From NCBI GenBank assembly GCA_963732355.1, contig CAVSZD010000006.1, positions 434,001-498,000 of the forward strand: 64,000 bases of DNA, in the 5' to 3' direction. This document shows, in pieces, positions 9,388-18,481 of the stretch (positions are counted from its first letter, which is position 1; the number at the start of each line of letters is the position of its first letter). The notes below the pieces were generated by a model that had not been told where the DNA came from, ran no database searches, and saw only the letters and a list, made by a program, of their open reading frames with translations. Origin of the DNA: JADKAV01 sp963732355 (GTDB taxonomy: Bacteria > Actinomycetota > Actinomycetes > S36-B12 > UBA10799). The translations under genes were made by a program, and so were the position numbers.

Positions 9388-10315
9388 GGCCGACCCGTTG
9401 CAGGAACTCGACGCTGACCTGCACGTACCAGGGCGCGGGTCCCCGGCCGTGGAACCCGACGTGACCCCCATGCTCGGTGGCCACAAGTTCAGTAGTGGGA
9501 AGTGACTTCCAATCCACCGCTTCGTAAGGTCCCCACGGGACCATCGGGTCGTCTTTCGCGTGTAGGACCAGAAGGGGTACCTCGACCGTGTCAAGGTAGC
9601 GGATGCTCGAGTTCACGTCGTAGTACTGAGCCGCGTCGCGCCATCCGTGCCGTGGCGCGGTGACCGCATTGTCGAATTCCACCATCGACCTGGCGGCAAG
9701 GATTCCGGCGCGCTCCTCGGGCGTATAGCGAGCACCCGGCCGAAGCGCTTCCTTGCGTAGCTTGCGCAGCAGGAACCGCTCGTACGCGCCCCCGGCCATA
9801 TGGTGCAGGTGTTCCACGCCGACTGCCAAGTCCAGCGGCGCGGAGACCGCGACCCCCGCCACGACTCCCGGTGTTTGCTCGCCCAATAGTTTGATCGTCG
9901 CGTTGCCGCCAAGGGAGAAACCCACCACCGCAGTCGGTCGGTCCAGACTGGCCACAACAGCGGCCAGGTCACCGGTCTTACCGCCGTGGTACATGCCCGA
10001 GGAGTACTGCCCGGAGGCCCCGGCGCCGCGCAGGTCCACGCGCGCGACCGGGAACCCGGCTTCCAGCAAGCCTGCTGTCAGCAGCCGCACGTAGTCGGAC
10101 TCCGCGCTGCCCCCGAGGCCGTGCACAAGCATGACGACGGGCTGGGCCGAACCCGTCTCATGAATGAGCACGGCCAACCGGTCCCCGCTGGCGTCGGGCA
10201 TGGGAACCAGGCGCAACTCGGGTTCGGGCAACTTGACCGAGGTCGGGCGCAGCCGGCTGCGGGTCGTCTGAAGGTGTGGGTTCGACCAACCCCGTCGGGG
10301 CACGAAGGTGTCCAT
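9317..10315 (-). CDS. Alpha/beta hydrolase, YheT (COG0429) type
   Basis: This is a 332-residue alpha/beta hydrolase. The oxyanion segment is VMLVHGLGGS (about 61-70), the nucleophile elbow is GFSLGGNATI with Ser134, an acid is in HAKDDPMVP (about 254), and the catalytic His is in TEHGGHVGFHG near residue 285. The N terminus (SNPHLQT) and length match YheT-like esterases of unknown substrate. The last 25 or so residues are Gly/Pro/Ala-rich, run antisense to the end of the DUF5063 gene and look non-conserved, so the functional protein may effectively end near FLQRVGL. No signal peptide is present, so a cytoplasmic location is expected. Confidence 0.85.
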   Translation of the reverse strand: MDTFVPRRGWSNPHLQTTRSRLRPTSVKLPEPELRLVPMPDASGDRLAVLIHETGSAQPVVMLVHGLGGSAESDYVRLLTAGLLEAGFPVARVDLRGAGASGQYSSGMYHGGKTGDLAAVVASLDRPTAVVGFSLGGNATIKLLGEQTPGVVAGVAVSAPLDLAVGVEHLHHMAGGAYERFLLRKLRKEALRPGARYTPEERAGILAARSMVEFDNAVTAPRHGWRDAAQYYDVNSSIRYLDTVEVPLLVLHAKDDPMVPWGPYEAVDWKSLPTTELVATEHGGHVGFHGRGPAPWYVQVSVEFLQRVGLSESGTPGPDAGGPPASAARPGR

Positions 10316-10408
10316 CGCGGCTCAGGGTACCTGCTTCCCCGGCCACGGTGGGATGCGACGCACACTGCCCCCACCTGCGCAGGTCTTACACCCGAACCCC
10401 CGAGCGCC

Positions 10409-10427
10409 TAGGCTGGGCTCAAGGAGG
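10409..10427 (+). promoter_or_regulatory. Promoter -10 box and strong ribosome site for the NfeD gene
   Basis: TAGGCT is followed eleven bases later by AAGGAGG, five bases before the ATG. This would drive the NfeD and band-7 pair. No clear -35 is visible. Confidence 0.35.
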
Positions 10428-10432
10428 CACGG

Positions 10433-10861
10433 ATGTCTGCAGCAGTGTTCTGGCTCATAGCAGCGGTACTGCTGGGGATCCTCGAGGTCGTTAGCCTCGA
10501 TTTTGTGTTGATCATGCTCGCGGCTGGAGCGCTGGCAGGCGCGGCCGCAGCAGCCCTCGGGGCACCCTTCATCGTCCAGGCCGGCGCCGCAGCAGGGGTT
10601 GCGGTTCTCGGAATCCTGGCGGTGCGCCCCATCGCGCTCAAGCACCTGAAGTCCGGGCCAGCCGCCCTGACCGGGGTGGACGCCCTGATCGGGCAGAAGG
10701 CCACAGTGGTCGAGGAAGTAACCGCGGACGCCGGCCGCGTCAAGATCGGTGGCGAGATCTGGTCCGCCCAGCTCGAAGATGCCTGGGATCCGCTGGCCGC
10801 CGGGTCAACCGGAACCGTTGTAGAGATCCGCGGGGCCACCGCGATCATCCGTCCCTATTGA
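10433..10861 (+). CDS. NfeD family membrane protein
   Basis: The protein has 142 residues, with two or three N-terminal hydrophobic helices (about 5-30, 33-48, 50-65) followed by a C-terminal OB-fold domain (GQKATVVEEVTADAGRVKIG...TVVEIRGATAIIRPY). NfeD proteins partner with stomatin/band-7 proteins, whose gene lies nine bases downstream, and the pair is thought to act in membrane microdomain organisation or membrane quality control. The start has the strongest Shine-Dalgarno in this area. The family is certain and the physiological role is inferred from the pairing. Confidence 0.9.
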   Translation: MSAAVFWLIAAVLLGILEVVSLDFVLIMLAAGALAGAAAAALGAPFIVQAGAAAGVAVLGILAVRPIALKHLKSGPAALTGVDALIGQKATVVEEVTADAGRVKIGGEIWSAQLEDAWDPLAAGSTGTVVEIRGATAIIRPY

Positions 10862-10870
10862 GGAGAACTC

Positions 10871-11761
10871 ATGACCGCAGCCATTACCAGTGCCGTGGTG
10901 GTACTGCTCGTCCTGCTCTTCCTGGTGATAGTGCTCGCCAAGACCGTGCGCATCGTGCCCCAGGCGCAGGCCTGCGTGGTCGAACGCTTGGGCCGTTACA
11001 GCCGGACCCTCAGCGCCGGGTTGCACATCCTGATCCCCTTCGTCGACCGGATCACCTCGCGGCTCGACCTGCGCGAGCAGGTGGTCACGTTCCAGCCGCA
11101 GCCGGTGATCACTGAGGACAACCTCGTGGTCAGCATCGACTCGGTCATCTACTTCCAGGTCACCGACCCGAAGGCCGCCACCTACGAGATCCAGAACTAC
11201 ATCTGGGGTGTCGAGCAGTTGACCGTCACGACCCTGCGCAACGTGGTCGGCAGCATGGACCTCGAGGCGACGTTGACCTCCCGCGACCAGATCAACAGCC
11301 AGCTGCGCGGCGTGCTTGATGAAGCGACCGGCAAGTGGGGGATCCGCGTGAACCGCGTCGAACTCAAGGCCATCGACCCGCCGCCCAGCGTCCAGGAGTC
11401 CATGGAGAAGCAGATGCGCGCCGAACGTGACCGCCGCGCTGCCATCCTCACCGCCGAGGGCATCAAGCAGTCGCAGATCCTCACCGCCCAAGGCGAGCAG
11501 CAGGCGGCGATCCTTGAGGCAGAAGGCGCCAAGCAGGCAGCGGTCCTGCGCGCCACCGGTGAAGCCGAGGCCATCCAGAAGGTCTTCGACGCCATCCACG
11601 CCGCCGACCCCGACCCGAAGCTGCTGGCCTACCAGTACCTGCAGGCCCTGCCTGAGATCGCCAAGGGCGAGTCGAACAAGGTGTGGGTGGTGCCCGCGGA
11701 GTTGACCGGCGCGCTGGAGAGCTTCGCGTCAGCGTTCGGCCCGAAGAACCCGCAGGCCTGA
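10871..11761 (+). CDS. SPFH/band-7 (stomatin-like) membrane protein
   Basis: This 296-residue protein has one N-terminal membrane helix (about 4-26) and a band-7 domain (AQACVVERLGRYSRTLSAGL, IPFVDRI, ITEDNLVVSIDSVIYFQV, TTLRNVVGSMDLEATL). An Ala/Glu/Gln-rich helical region follows with repeats of the type ILTAEGIKQS, ILTAQGEQQA, ILEAEGAKQA. Such proteins form large membrane-bound oligomeric cages. It is translated right after NfeD with GAGGAG as the ribosome site. It resembles QmcA-like stomatins more than HflK/HflC. It is followed by an inverted repeat that may terminate transcription. Confidence 0.92.
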   Translation: MTAAITSAVVVLLVLLFLVIVLAKTVRIVPQAQACVVERLGRYSRTLSAGLHILIPFVDRITSRLDLREQVVTFQPQPVITEDNLVVSIDSVIYFQVTDPKAATYEIQNYIWGVEQLTVTTLRNVVGSMDLEATLTSRDQINSQLRGVLDEATGKWGIRVNRVELKAIDPPPSVQESMEKQMRAERDRRAAILTAEGIKQSQILTAQGEQQAAILEAEGAKQAAVLRATGEAEAIQKVFDAIHAADPDPKLLAYQYLQALPEIAKGESNKVWVVPAELTGALESFASAFGPKNPQA

Positions 11762-11784
11762 CCGGGGTCCTGATCCAGATCTGG

Positions 11785-11897
11785 TTTGCGACGTTGTTGC
11801 AACGGTCGTGGCCCACTTGTCGTGTTATTGCTGGTTTGCCGACCTGAAACCGCCAACAACACGACATCCCGGGATCGCGACCGGTAACAACGCAACA
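11785..11897. repeat. Long imperfect inverted repeat between convergent genes
   Basis: The inner hairpin at 11818-11866 has TGTCGTGTTATTGCTGGTTT facing AAACCGCCAACAACACGACA with three mismatches and a nine-base loop. Outside it, the flanks GACGTTGTTGC...CGGTCGTGG and GGGATCGCGACCGGTAACAACG are again roughly complementary, so the full palindrome is about 110 bases. It lies between a + gene and a - gene and can serve as a two-way terminator. The nested, decayed arms also look like a small mobile palindromic element. I found no second copy in this window. Confidence 0.65.
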
Positions 11898-11909
11898 ACC
11901 GGGCTCGGC

Positions 11910-12812
11910 CTACGAGCCCAGCGTGTAACCCTCGAAGAACTGCCACATCAATCGGGACGCGTTGACCGTCTGCGTGGTCTTGCCCAATGACTCCTCGATC
12001 GCGTCGGCGATCAAGGGCGTGGTGCCCGGCCATGTGTGACCGCCACCGCGCACCCGGTAGTAGTCGACATCGGCACCCGCCTCGCAACCCGTCCACTGCT
12101 CGAAGCGCACGTCCTTGCCGATGCGCTCTTGGCTCTGCTGCGTGCAACCGTTGTGCTCGGCCCACTTACGCATCGCTGCAGGTACTGCTGGCAGGGTGAC
12201 CGGTTCGCCCTGCGGCTGGCCACCTTCAAACGGAACAATCGGGTCCTTGGTCCCATGGAAATAGATGATCGGCGCCGGGGGAGTCTGGTCGCAGCGCGGT
12301 CGGTAGAGGGTCAAGGCGACACCGCCGAACGCTGCGAACTTGCGGTCCTGCGCACATGCCAGCGCGAACGTCATGGCAGAACCCATCGACATGCCCGAGG
12401 CGTACACACGCTGCGGATCGGTACACGGCACTGCTGCCCCTACCGCTCGCAGGTACTCCGCGTCCCGGCCGTTGGGGCGGAAGTCCCAGCGCCCGTCGAT
12501 GGCCTCCGGAGCCACCAGCAGGAACCGGCCCTCCTCGGCGACCTGATCGAAGCCGGTCAGGAGCAGTTGCTGCTGGGCGTTTGAACCCCGGCCGTGGAAA
12601 GTGAACACTGCCGGTGATGGGTTCACGAAATCGCGGGGCACATGCAGCAGGAAAGAACGGTCGCCCACCTGAACCTGCCGCGTGCCCGGTGGACCCGGGT
12701 CGCACGGGGCTGGCGTCACCGGGGCTGCGGTCGAGCCACCCGAGCCACAACCGGCCAGAACCAGGCCGAGGACCAGCAACATGATGCGCTTCACCGGGCC
12801 AGTCTTACCCAT
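11910..12812 (-). CDS. Secreted lipoprotein esterase, PHB depolymerase / LpqC type
   Basis: The N terminus is a lipoprotein signal peptide (KRIMLLVLGLVLAGC, lipid Cys22), so the protein is anchored outside the membrane. The catalytic domain has HGRGSN as oxyanion hole, Ser142 in the elbow ASGMSMGSAM, Asp in FHGTKDPIVPF (about 197) and His in RGGGHTWPG near the C terminus. This matches the polyhydroxybutyrate-depolymerase / feruloyl-esterase family. The enzyme cleaves ester bonds, but the real substrate cannot be read from sequence. The GTG at codon 7 is an equally good start. It is convergent with the band-7 gene and divergent from the GNAT gene. Confidence 0.85.
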   Translation of the reverse strand: MGKTGPVKRIMLLVLGLVLAGCGSGGSTAAPVTPAPCDPGPPGTRQVQVGDRSFLLHVPRDFVNPSPAVFTFHGRGSNAQQQLLLTGFDQVAEEGRFLLVAPEAIDGRWDFRPNGRDAEYLRAVGAAVPCTDPQRVYASGMSMGSAMTFALACAQDRKFAAFGGVALTLYRPRCDQTPPAPIIYFHGTKDPIVPFEGGQPQGEPVTLPAVPAAMRKWAEHNGCTQQSQERIGKDVRFEQWTGCEAGADVDYYRVRGGGHTWPGTTPLIADAIEESLGKTTQTVNASRLMWQFFEGYTLGS

Positions 12813-12887
12813 TCAGCACAGTGCGCATCCTCTGGTGTGGGAAAACCCCGCTGCACGGCCGCCGAAGGATGTGGTTGCCTTGAGTAC

Positions 12888-13847
12888 ATGTCGAACGTGG
12901 CCATGTATGTGACCGGGCTGCCGGCTGGGCTGCGGGTGACTCAGTTGGAGGAGACGCACAACCCGGCTTTCACCGCCTTGGTCTTCGCCCTGGAGATGAA
13001 GTCCTTCGGGCGTTCCGAGGCCAACGAGGCAGAGACCCTCGGCACGTTACGTTCCTCCGAGCTTCACGGAGCTCGTGGCACCGCCGGGATCTGGGACGGC
13101 GACCAACTCGAGGCTGTCCTGCTGGCCTACGACGGACTGGCTCACGAGCGCGGGATGTACTTGGACCTGTTCGTTCACCCGGCGGCGGGCAGGCGCACCG
13201 AGATCACCGCCTCGCTGCTGGCCGCGGCCGAGCGTTACGCCAAGGAGTTCGACGCACCTGCCGACTCTTTCGTGAAAGTGGAGAGTTTTGGCGGCGATAC
13301 CGATGCTGAGTCAGCTCTGAAAGACCGGGGCTACGAACACCACCGGGTCTACCTGCGCATGCGTATCGACTTCGGAGCACCGTTGGCGGACGTGCAATTG
13401 TCTCCCGGCTTGACGGTGCGCGGGATGCGCCAGGATGACTGGGAAGTGATTCACGCCGTGACCACCGAGTCCTTCATGGACCACTACGACGCACACCCGC
13501 TCCCCCTGGAGATCTTCCGCAAGGACATGATGCGTGACACGACCGATTTCGACCGGTGGCGCTTGGTGTTCGACGGCGATCAATGCGTGGGGCTGTCCAT
13601 AGGGAGCAACAGGTTCGCCCCGTTCAAGTTGGGCTATGTGGAGACCTTGGGAGTCCTTCGCGAATACCGGGGCCGGGGGATCGCAACGTACCTCTTGAAC
13701 GACGCCTTCAAACGCGACCGCGCAGCTGGATTCACAGGGACCTCTTTGCACTGTGACGCGACCAATCCAACCGGCGCGACCAGGCTCTACGAAGCGGTAG
13801 GAATGCACCGGGATCAGGAATACAACGCATGGCGAACGCCCATTTAA
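12888..13847 (+). CDS. Tandem GNAT-family N-acetyltransferase
   Basis: The protein has about 320 residues and two GNAT modules. The N-terminal module (about 1-165) is degenerate. The C-terminal module (about 170-320) has the acetyl-CoA loop EYRGRGIATYLLNDAF and the following HCDATNPTGATRLYEAVGM typical of the family. The double-GNAT layout resembles mycothiol synthase and related proteins, but without further motifs I do not assign a substrate. The ATG was chosen because upstream sequence in the same frame is low-quality and antisense to the neighbouring lipoprotein; a second ATG lies five codons further on. Confidence 0.8.
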   Translation: MSNVAMYVTGLPAGLRVTQLEETHNPAFTALVFALEMKSFGRSEANEAETLGTLRSSELHGARGTAGIWDGDQLEAVLLAYDGLAHERGMYLDLFVHPAAGRRTEITASLLAAAERYAKEFDAPADSFVKVESFGGDTDAESALKDRGYEHHRVYLRMRIDFGAPLADVQLSPGLTVRGMRQDDWEVIHAVTTESFMDHYDAHPLPLEIFRKDMMRDTTDFDRWRLVFDGDQCVGLSIGSNRFAPFKLGYVETLGVLREYRGRGIATYLLNDAFKRDRAAGFTGTSLHCDATNPTGATRLYEAVGMHRDQEYNAWRTPI

Positions 13848-13892
13848 GTCGTTTACGTTGCCTAAAGCGTCGGTTACGAACACAATGCACAA

Positions 13893-14568
13893 GTGACCCG
13901 TGACCCTAAGATCGACGCCCAGTTGCGCCATGTCGTCGACAACCTCGTCAACCACACCTCGGGGGCCTTCACCCGTGAGCAACTCAACGACCTCGTCGAG
14001 GAACTCTACGAGGAGATGTCCACGGCAGCATCGGTGCAGACCTTCGTCCCGGTCATGGTCGGCCGGGCGGCACTTTCCAGGCTGAGTCTGGATGAGGATG
14101 AGGCGAAGGCAAACCTGCAGACGATGCCCGAGGTACTCATCCTGTGTCAGGACAATGTGGGCCGTTCCCAGGCAGCCGCCGCGCTGATCCGCCACTACGC
14201 ACCCGGGCGGCTCAAGGTCGTGTCAGCGGGCGTGGCCCCAAAGGGACACGTACTCGAGGAGGTCACGAACGGCCTGGCCGAACGCGGCCTGCTGCTCACC
14301 GATCCTCCGGCGCAGTTCTCCCCCGACATGTTGGCCGCCGCCGACCACTTGCTCGTCATCGGCCACTTGGAGACGACACTTCCGGAGAAGGCCGGCTCTG
14401 GACCGGCACCACTGGTCGGACGTCCCTCACATCGAGGGCCTGTCAGGCGATGAGATCAACGAGGTGCTCGAGGATCTCGACGGACGCATTCAGGTGTTGC
14501 TCGAGGAGTGGCTGCCCGATCTGAAGATCGACGAACCGGTCATGAGCGCCGCCTCGGAAGCGGTCTGA
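13893..14568 (+). CDS. Low-molecular-weight phosphatase / ArsC-like protein with helical N-terminal domain (frameshifted)
   Basis: The GTG start is followed by a helical domain (about 1-70: DAQLRHVVDNLVNHTSGAFT, LNDLVEELYEEM), as found at the front of some actinobacterial arsenate-reductase-like phosphatases. The LMW phosphatase fold then begins with VLILCQDNVGRSQAAAAL, where C-x5-R-S is the catalytic P-loop. The expected later motif appears only in the next frame: HHWSDVPHIEGLSGDEIN, then a C-terminal helix ending at the stop 14566-14568. One extra base between about 14391 and 14400 explains the break. The protein could dephosphorylate phosphotyrosine or reduce arsenate; a single Cys in the visible P-loop does not decide. 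No other ars genes are nearby. Confidence 0.75.
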
Positions 14569-14571
14569 GCT

Positions 14572-16072
14572 TCACTTGGTGCCGGTCGGCACCCAGTCGA
14601 ACGTTCGGGTGACCGCTTGACGCCAGCGGTCGAACAACCACTCGCGGTCGCCAGGGGACATCTGCGGTTCCCAGCGCTTGCCCTCAGCCCAGTTGGTCCG
14701 GATCGCCGACTCATCGGCCCAGAACCCCACAGCAAGCCCAGCAGCGTAAGCCGCCCCGAGCGCGGTGGTCTGAATGGTCTTCGGCCGGATGACGGGCACG
14801 CCGAGGATGTCGGACTGGAACTGCATGAGCAGTTCGTTGACCACCATTCCGCCGTCGACCTTAAGCGTCGTGAGTTGCACTCCGCTGTCGGCTTCCATCG
14901 CCTCGATCACCTCACGTGACTGGAAGGCCGCCGCCTCCAGTGCGGCCCTGGCGATGTGGCCCTTGTTGATGAACCTCGTCAGCCCCACGATCGCGCCGCG
15001 AGCATCACCACGCCAGTACGGGCGCGAACAGTCCGCTGAACGCCGGCACGAAGTAGCAGTCCCCGTTGTCCTCGACGCCCGCGGCCAATGGCTCGATCTC
15101 TGAGGACTCGCGCACGATACCGAGGTTGTCGCGCAGCCATTGCACGAGGCTTCCGGTGACCGCGATCGAACCCTCGAGCGCATACACCGCCGGGGCTTGA
15201 CCGATCTTGTAGCAGACCGTGGTCAGCAGACCGTTGTTGCTCAGAACCTTCTCAGTGCCGGTATTGAGCAGAAGGAAGTTTCCAGTGCCGTAGGTGTTCT
15301 TCGCCTCACCTGGGTTCAGGCAGGCTTGACCGAACGTCGCAGCCTGCTGGTCTCCCAGGATTCCGGCGATCGGGACACCTCGCATTGAAGCAGGGCTCAT
15401 CACCTGGCCGTAGACCTCAGAGGAACTGCGGATCTCCGGCAGCATCGACATCGGTACACCCATGGCAGCGACGAGTTCGGGGTCCCATTGCAGGGTGCCG
15501 AGGTCCATCATCAGGGTGCGCGAAGCATTCGTGGGGTCAGTGGCGTGGACCTGTCCATTGGTCAGGTTCCAGAGCAGCCACGTGTCGATCGTGCCCATCA
15601 GAAGGTCACCAGCCTCCGCCGCGGAACGCGCGCCGGGGACGTTGTCCAGGATCCAGCGGACCTTCGGGCCCGAGAAGTAGGTAGCCAGTGGCAGTCCGGT
15701 GGTGTTGCGGAAGCGCTCCTCCCCGATGGTGTTGGCCAACTCGTCGCAGATGGCCTGCGTCCTGGTGTCCTGCCATACGATCGCGTTGTAGACCGGAAGT
15801 CCGGAGGTCTTGTTCCAGACGATCGTGGTCTCACGCTGCTGGGTGATGCCGACCGCTTCGATGCTGCGCAGCGACAGGTTCGCCTTGGCAAGGGTCGCGC
15901 CCATCACCTCGCGGGTGTTGTGCCAGATCTCCATCGGATCGTGCTCGACCCAGCCCGCCTTGGGGAAGATCTGCTCGTGCTCCTGCTGATCCATGGCCAG
16001 AGGGGTGCCGGCTTCATCGAAAATGATCGCGCGGCTGGACGTCGTGCCCTGGTCGATCGCCATGATTACCAT
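14572..16072 (-). CDS. glpK: Glycerol kinase (one-base frameshift)
   Basis: The enzyme phosphorylates glycerol to glycerol-3-phosphate using ATP. The start MVIMAIDQGTTSSRAI has the phosphate-1 loop and sits seven bases after GGAGG. Further FGGY-family marks are AGWVEHDPMEIW, GITQQRETT, TNASRTLMMDL, GILGDQQAATFGQ, NTYGTGNFLL, ALEGSIAVTGS and, in the shifted frame, LKVDGGMVVNELLMQFQSD and TTALGAAYAAGLA. The frame breaks at GCGCCCGTACTGG (15020-15022). Removing one C gives FAPYWRGDARG, the normal reading, and a full-length protein of about 499 residues. A sequence error is likely. No glpF or glpD lies beside it. The VOC gene diverges upstream. Confidence 0.93.
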
Positions 16073-16216
16073 TCGGTGAACCTCCGGAAAATGAGTGTCC
16101 CCAAACCTACCTAGGCCGGCGCCGTTTTCGCCCGTCCACAGCTCAGCCCGTTCGGAGGTTCCGCTATGTCCGACCCCGGGGGTAGGTTGCGGGTGAGTCG
16201 AGGGAGAGGACACGAA

Positions 16217-16993
16217 ATGCGTTACCCACATGGGCTTTTCGGGTGGGTCGACCTGATGACCAGGGACCCCGGTAGAGCGATCACCTTCTACGAGGGTCTG
16301 TTCGGCTGGACCCATATCGATCAACCCACACCAATGGGCCCGCCCTACACCCAGTTCTTCAAGGACGGTCAGTTGGTATGCGGGCTCAGCCCGATGATGC
16401 CGGGCGTGCCCGAGCAGGTCGGTGCCTTCTGGAGTTCCTACGTGCTGGTCGAAGATGCCGACGCTGTGGCGGCCAAGGTGGAAGCCGCCGGGGGACAGGT
16501 ACAGATGCCGGTCATGCAAGTGATGGACCAGGGCCGGATGGCGATGTTCAGCGATCCCAGCGGGGCCAGTGTCGGGATCTGGGAGCCTGGCACGCACGAG
16601 GGTGCCGATGTCTTCAACAAGCCGGGCTCATTGACCTGGAACGAGTTGCAGACCCGGGACATCGAGGCCGCCCTACCCTTCTACGCCGATGTCTTCGGCT
16701 GGGAATGGGCAGATGGTCCCGATGATGGGTACCACGTGGCGAACCTGCCAGCCAAGCCCGAGGACGACAAGTCCAACGCCGGAGCGATGAGCACGCCACC
16801 AGGGGTCCCGGACGAAGCGCCCAATGTCTGGCTGGTCTACTTCGCGGTCGCGGACTGCGACACATCCATGGCTGCTGCCCAGGCACTGGGTGCACAGGTG
16901 TTTCTGCCTGCCATGCAGATGGGTCCTGGTCGGTTCGGAGGACTGATCGACCCGACAGGCGGGATGTTCCTGGTCGGCTCGTTCGGAGGCTAG
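16217..16993 (+). CDS. VOC family protein, two glyoxalase-fold repeats (copy 1)
   Basis: The protein has 258 residues and two halves of about 125 residues. Each half is built like GxFGWVDLMTRDPGRAITFYEGLFGW and ends with a conserved DPSG/DPTGG segment, the signature of vicinal-oxygen-chelate proteins. A chosen ATG behind GGGAGAGGA removes a poorly conserved 17-residue extension. The next gene downstream is a close paralogue in the same orientation, 29 bases away, so a tandem duplication is evident. VOC proteins include lyases, dioxygenases and resistance proteins, and the metal ligands are not certain enough to name a reaction. Confidence 0.82.
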   Translation: MRYPHGLFGWVDLMTRDPGRAITFYEGLFGWTHIDQPTPMGPPYTQFFKDGQLVCGLSPMMPGVPEQVGAFWSSYVLVEDADAVAAKVEAAGGQVQMPVMQVMDQGRMAMFSDPSGASVGIWEPGTHEGADVFNKPGSLTWNELQTRDIEAALPFYADVFGWEWADGPDDGYHVANLPAKPEDDKSNAGAMSTPPGVPDEAPNVWLVYFAVADCDTSMAAAQALGAQVFLPAMQMGPGRFGGLIDPTGGMFLVGSFGG

Positions 16994-17022
16994 TTCATCG
17001 GGCTCACCGGTAGCGTGGGCTC

Positions 17023-17799
17023 ATGCTGCATCCCCCAGGAATGTTCGGTTGGGTCGATACCTTCACGTCCAACCCCGAGCGGGCAACGACGTTCTACACA
17101 GCCCTGTTCGGCTGGGATGCCTACGACCGCACGGACGACATGGGAGCGCACTACTTCCAGTTCTTCCTCGACGGTCAACTCGTTGCGGGGATGAGCACGA
17201 TGCCGCCGGAGATGTCCGCCGAAGGTTTGCTGCCGCAGTGGGTCTCCTACGTGATGGTCGAGGACGCGGATGCGACATGCTCTGCGGTGCGGGCCGCCGG
17301 TGGGCAGGTGATGATGGCCCCGATGGACGTGACCGACCAGGGTCGGCTGGCCAACATCATGGACCCGTCCGGCGGCATGGTCGGGGTGTGGCAGCCGTAC
17401 CAGCACGAGGGGGCGGATGCGTTCAACATCCCCGGTTCGCTGACCTGGAACGAGTTGCAGACCCGCGACCTCGCTTCGGCGCTGCCGTTCTACGAGCGGG
17501 TGTTCGGCTGGCGATGGGTGGACGGCACGACGCCGGGGTACAAGGTTGCGATGCTCGATTCGAAACCGGGCGAGGACAAGAGCAACGCGGGCGCTGAGGA
17601 CATGCCCGCGTACGTTCCCGAAGAGGTCCCAGCCGTCTGGTTGGTCTACTTCGCGGTCGAGGACGCTGTCGGCGCCGCTGAGGATGCACTGGCCCTAGGC
17701 GGAAAGGTGTTCATGAAACCGACCGCCAATGAGCGCTCGGTGACCGCCGGAATTCTTGACCCCAACGGCGGCCGGTTCATGGTGATCAGTCCGGCGTGA
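17023..17799 (+). CDS. VOC family protein, two glyoxalase-fold repeats (copy 2)
   Basis: Like the gene before it, this protein has 258 residues and two VOC halves: MFGWVDTFTSNPERATTFYT, SLTWNELQTRDLASALPFYE and a final ILDPNGGRFMVIS. The two genes share PGSLTWNELQTRD and the DKSNAGA segment, so they are duplicates that have diverged. TAGCGT six bases upstream of the ATG could be the -10 of a leaderless transcript of its own. The last 14 bases overlap the convergent kdpE end. The function is unknown. Confidence 0.82.
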   Translation: MLHPPGMFGWVDTFTSNPERATTFYTALFGWDAYDRTDDMGAHYFQFFLDGQLVAGMSTMPPEMSAEGLLPQWVSYVMVEDADATCSAVRAAGGQVMMAPMDVTDQGRLANIMDPSGGMVGVWQPYQHEGADAFNIPGSLTWNELQTRDLASALPFYERVFGWRWVDGTTPGYKVAMLDSKPGEDKSNAGAEDMPAYVPEEVPAVWLVYFAVEDAVGAAEDALALGGKVFMKPTANERSVTAGILDPNGGRFMVISPA

Positions 17800-18481
17800 T
17801 CATGCGTTCAGCGAGCTCGAGCCGGTAGCCAACGCCGGGAACCGTGATCAGATAGCGCGGCTGAGAGGGGTCCGGTTCGAGTTTGGCGCGTAGTTGCGCC
17901 AGGTAGACACGCAGGTAGTGGCCCTGGCTCGGGACGTTCGGGCCGCGCAGGTCATCGAGCAACTCCTGACGGCCCACGACCTTCCCCGGGTTGCGGGCCA
18001 GCAGTTCCAGCAGGCGCCATTCGGTGGGGGTCAGCCGCACCTCCTGCTCGCCTCGGGTGACCTGCCGGCGAGCGAGGTCGATGGTGAAGTCGGCAGTGGT
18101 GAGCACCGGCGCGACAGCCTGAGTCGTCCCCCGGCGGTGAGCCGCCCGCAGACGCGCCAGAAGTTCGTCCATGCCGAAGGGTTTGGTGACATAGTCGTCG
18201 GCTCCGGCGTCCAGGGCGCGTACCTTCTCCCCGGCTCCACTGCGCGCGGAGAGCACCACCACGGGGACCTTGGACCAGCCACGGACAGCGGCCAGCACGT
18301 CGAACCCGTCCATGTCGGGCAGGCCGAGGTCCAGCACGATGAGGTCAGGGTGCTCGTGGGCGATCGCGTCCAGCGCGCCTCGGCCCGTGGCGGCCCAGAT
18401 GGGTTCGTCGCCACGCGCGCGCAGCGTGATCGTCAGGGCCTTGGCCAGGCCCTCGTCGTCCTCAACGACGAGCACCTTCAT
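17786..18481 (-). CDS. kdpE: KdpE response regulator
   Basis: This is the 231-residue OmpR-type regulator of the Kdp potassium system. The receiver domain has the acidic pair EDD near residue 8, phospho-acceptor Asp51 in LIVLDLGLPDMDG, and the Lys of YVTKPFGMDELLARL. The C-terminal winged helix (about 125-225: VRLTPTEWRLLELLARNPGKV, LRVYLAQLRAKLEPD, TVPGVGYRL) binds DNA. It starts inside the stop codon of kdpD (ATGA overlap), so the two are translationally coupled. It is the last gene of the kdp operon. Confidence 0.97.
   Translation of the reverse strand: MKVLVVEDDEGLAKALTITLRARGDEPIWAATGRGALDAIAHEHPDLIVLDLGLPDMDGFDVLAAVRGWSKVPVVVLSARSGAGEKVRALDAGADDYVTKPFGMDELLARLRAAHRRGTTQAVAPVLTTADFTIDLARRQVTRGEQEVRLTPTEWRLLELLARNPGKVVGRQELLDDLRGPNVPSQGHYLRVYLAQLRAKLEPDPSQPRYLITVPGVGYRLELAERMITPD

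Noticed and set aside
12642..12887. N-terminal extension of the GNAT protein
   Set aside because: The extension is antisense to the lipoprotein esterase and not conserved in style; the ATG at 12888 gives the family start.
16073..16597. N-terminal extension of glycerol kinase
   Set aside because: Upstream codons overlap the divergent VOC gene, and the glycerol kinase family begins at MVIMAIDQGTT with a proper ribosome site.
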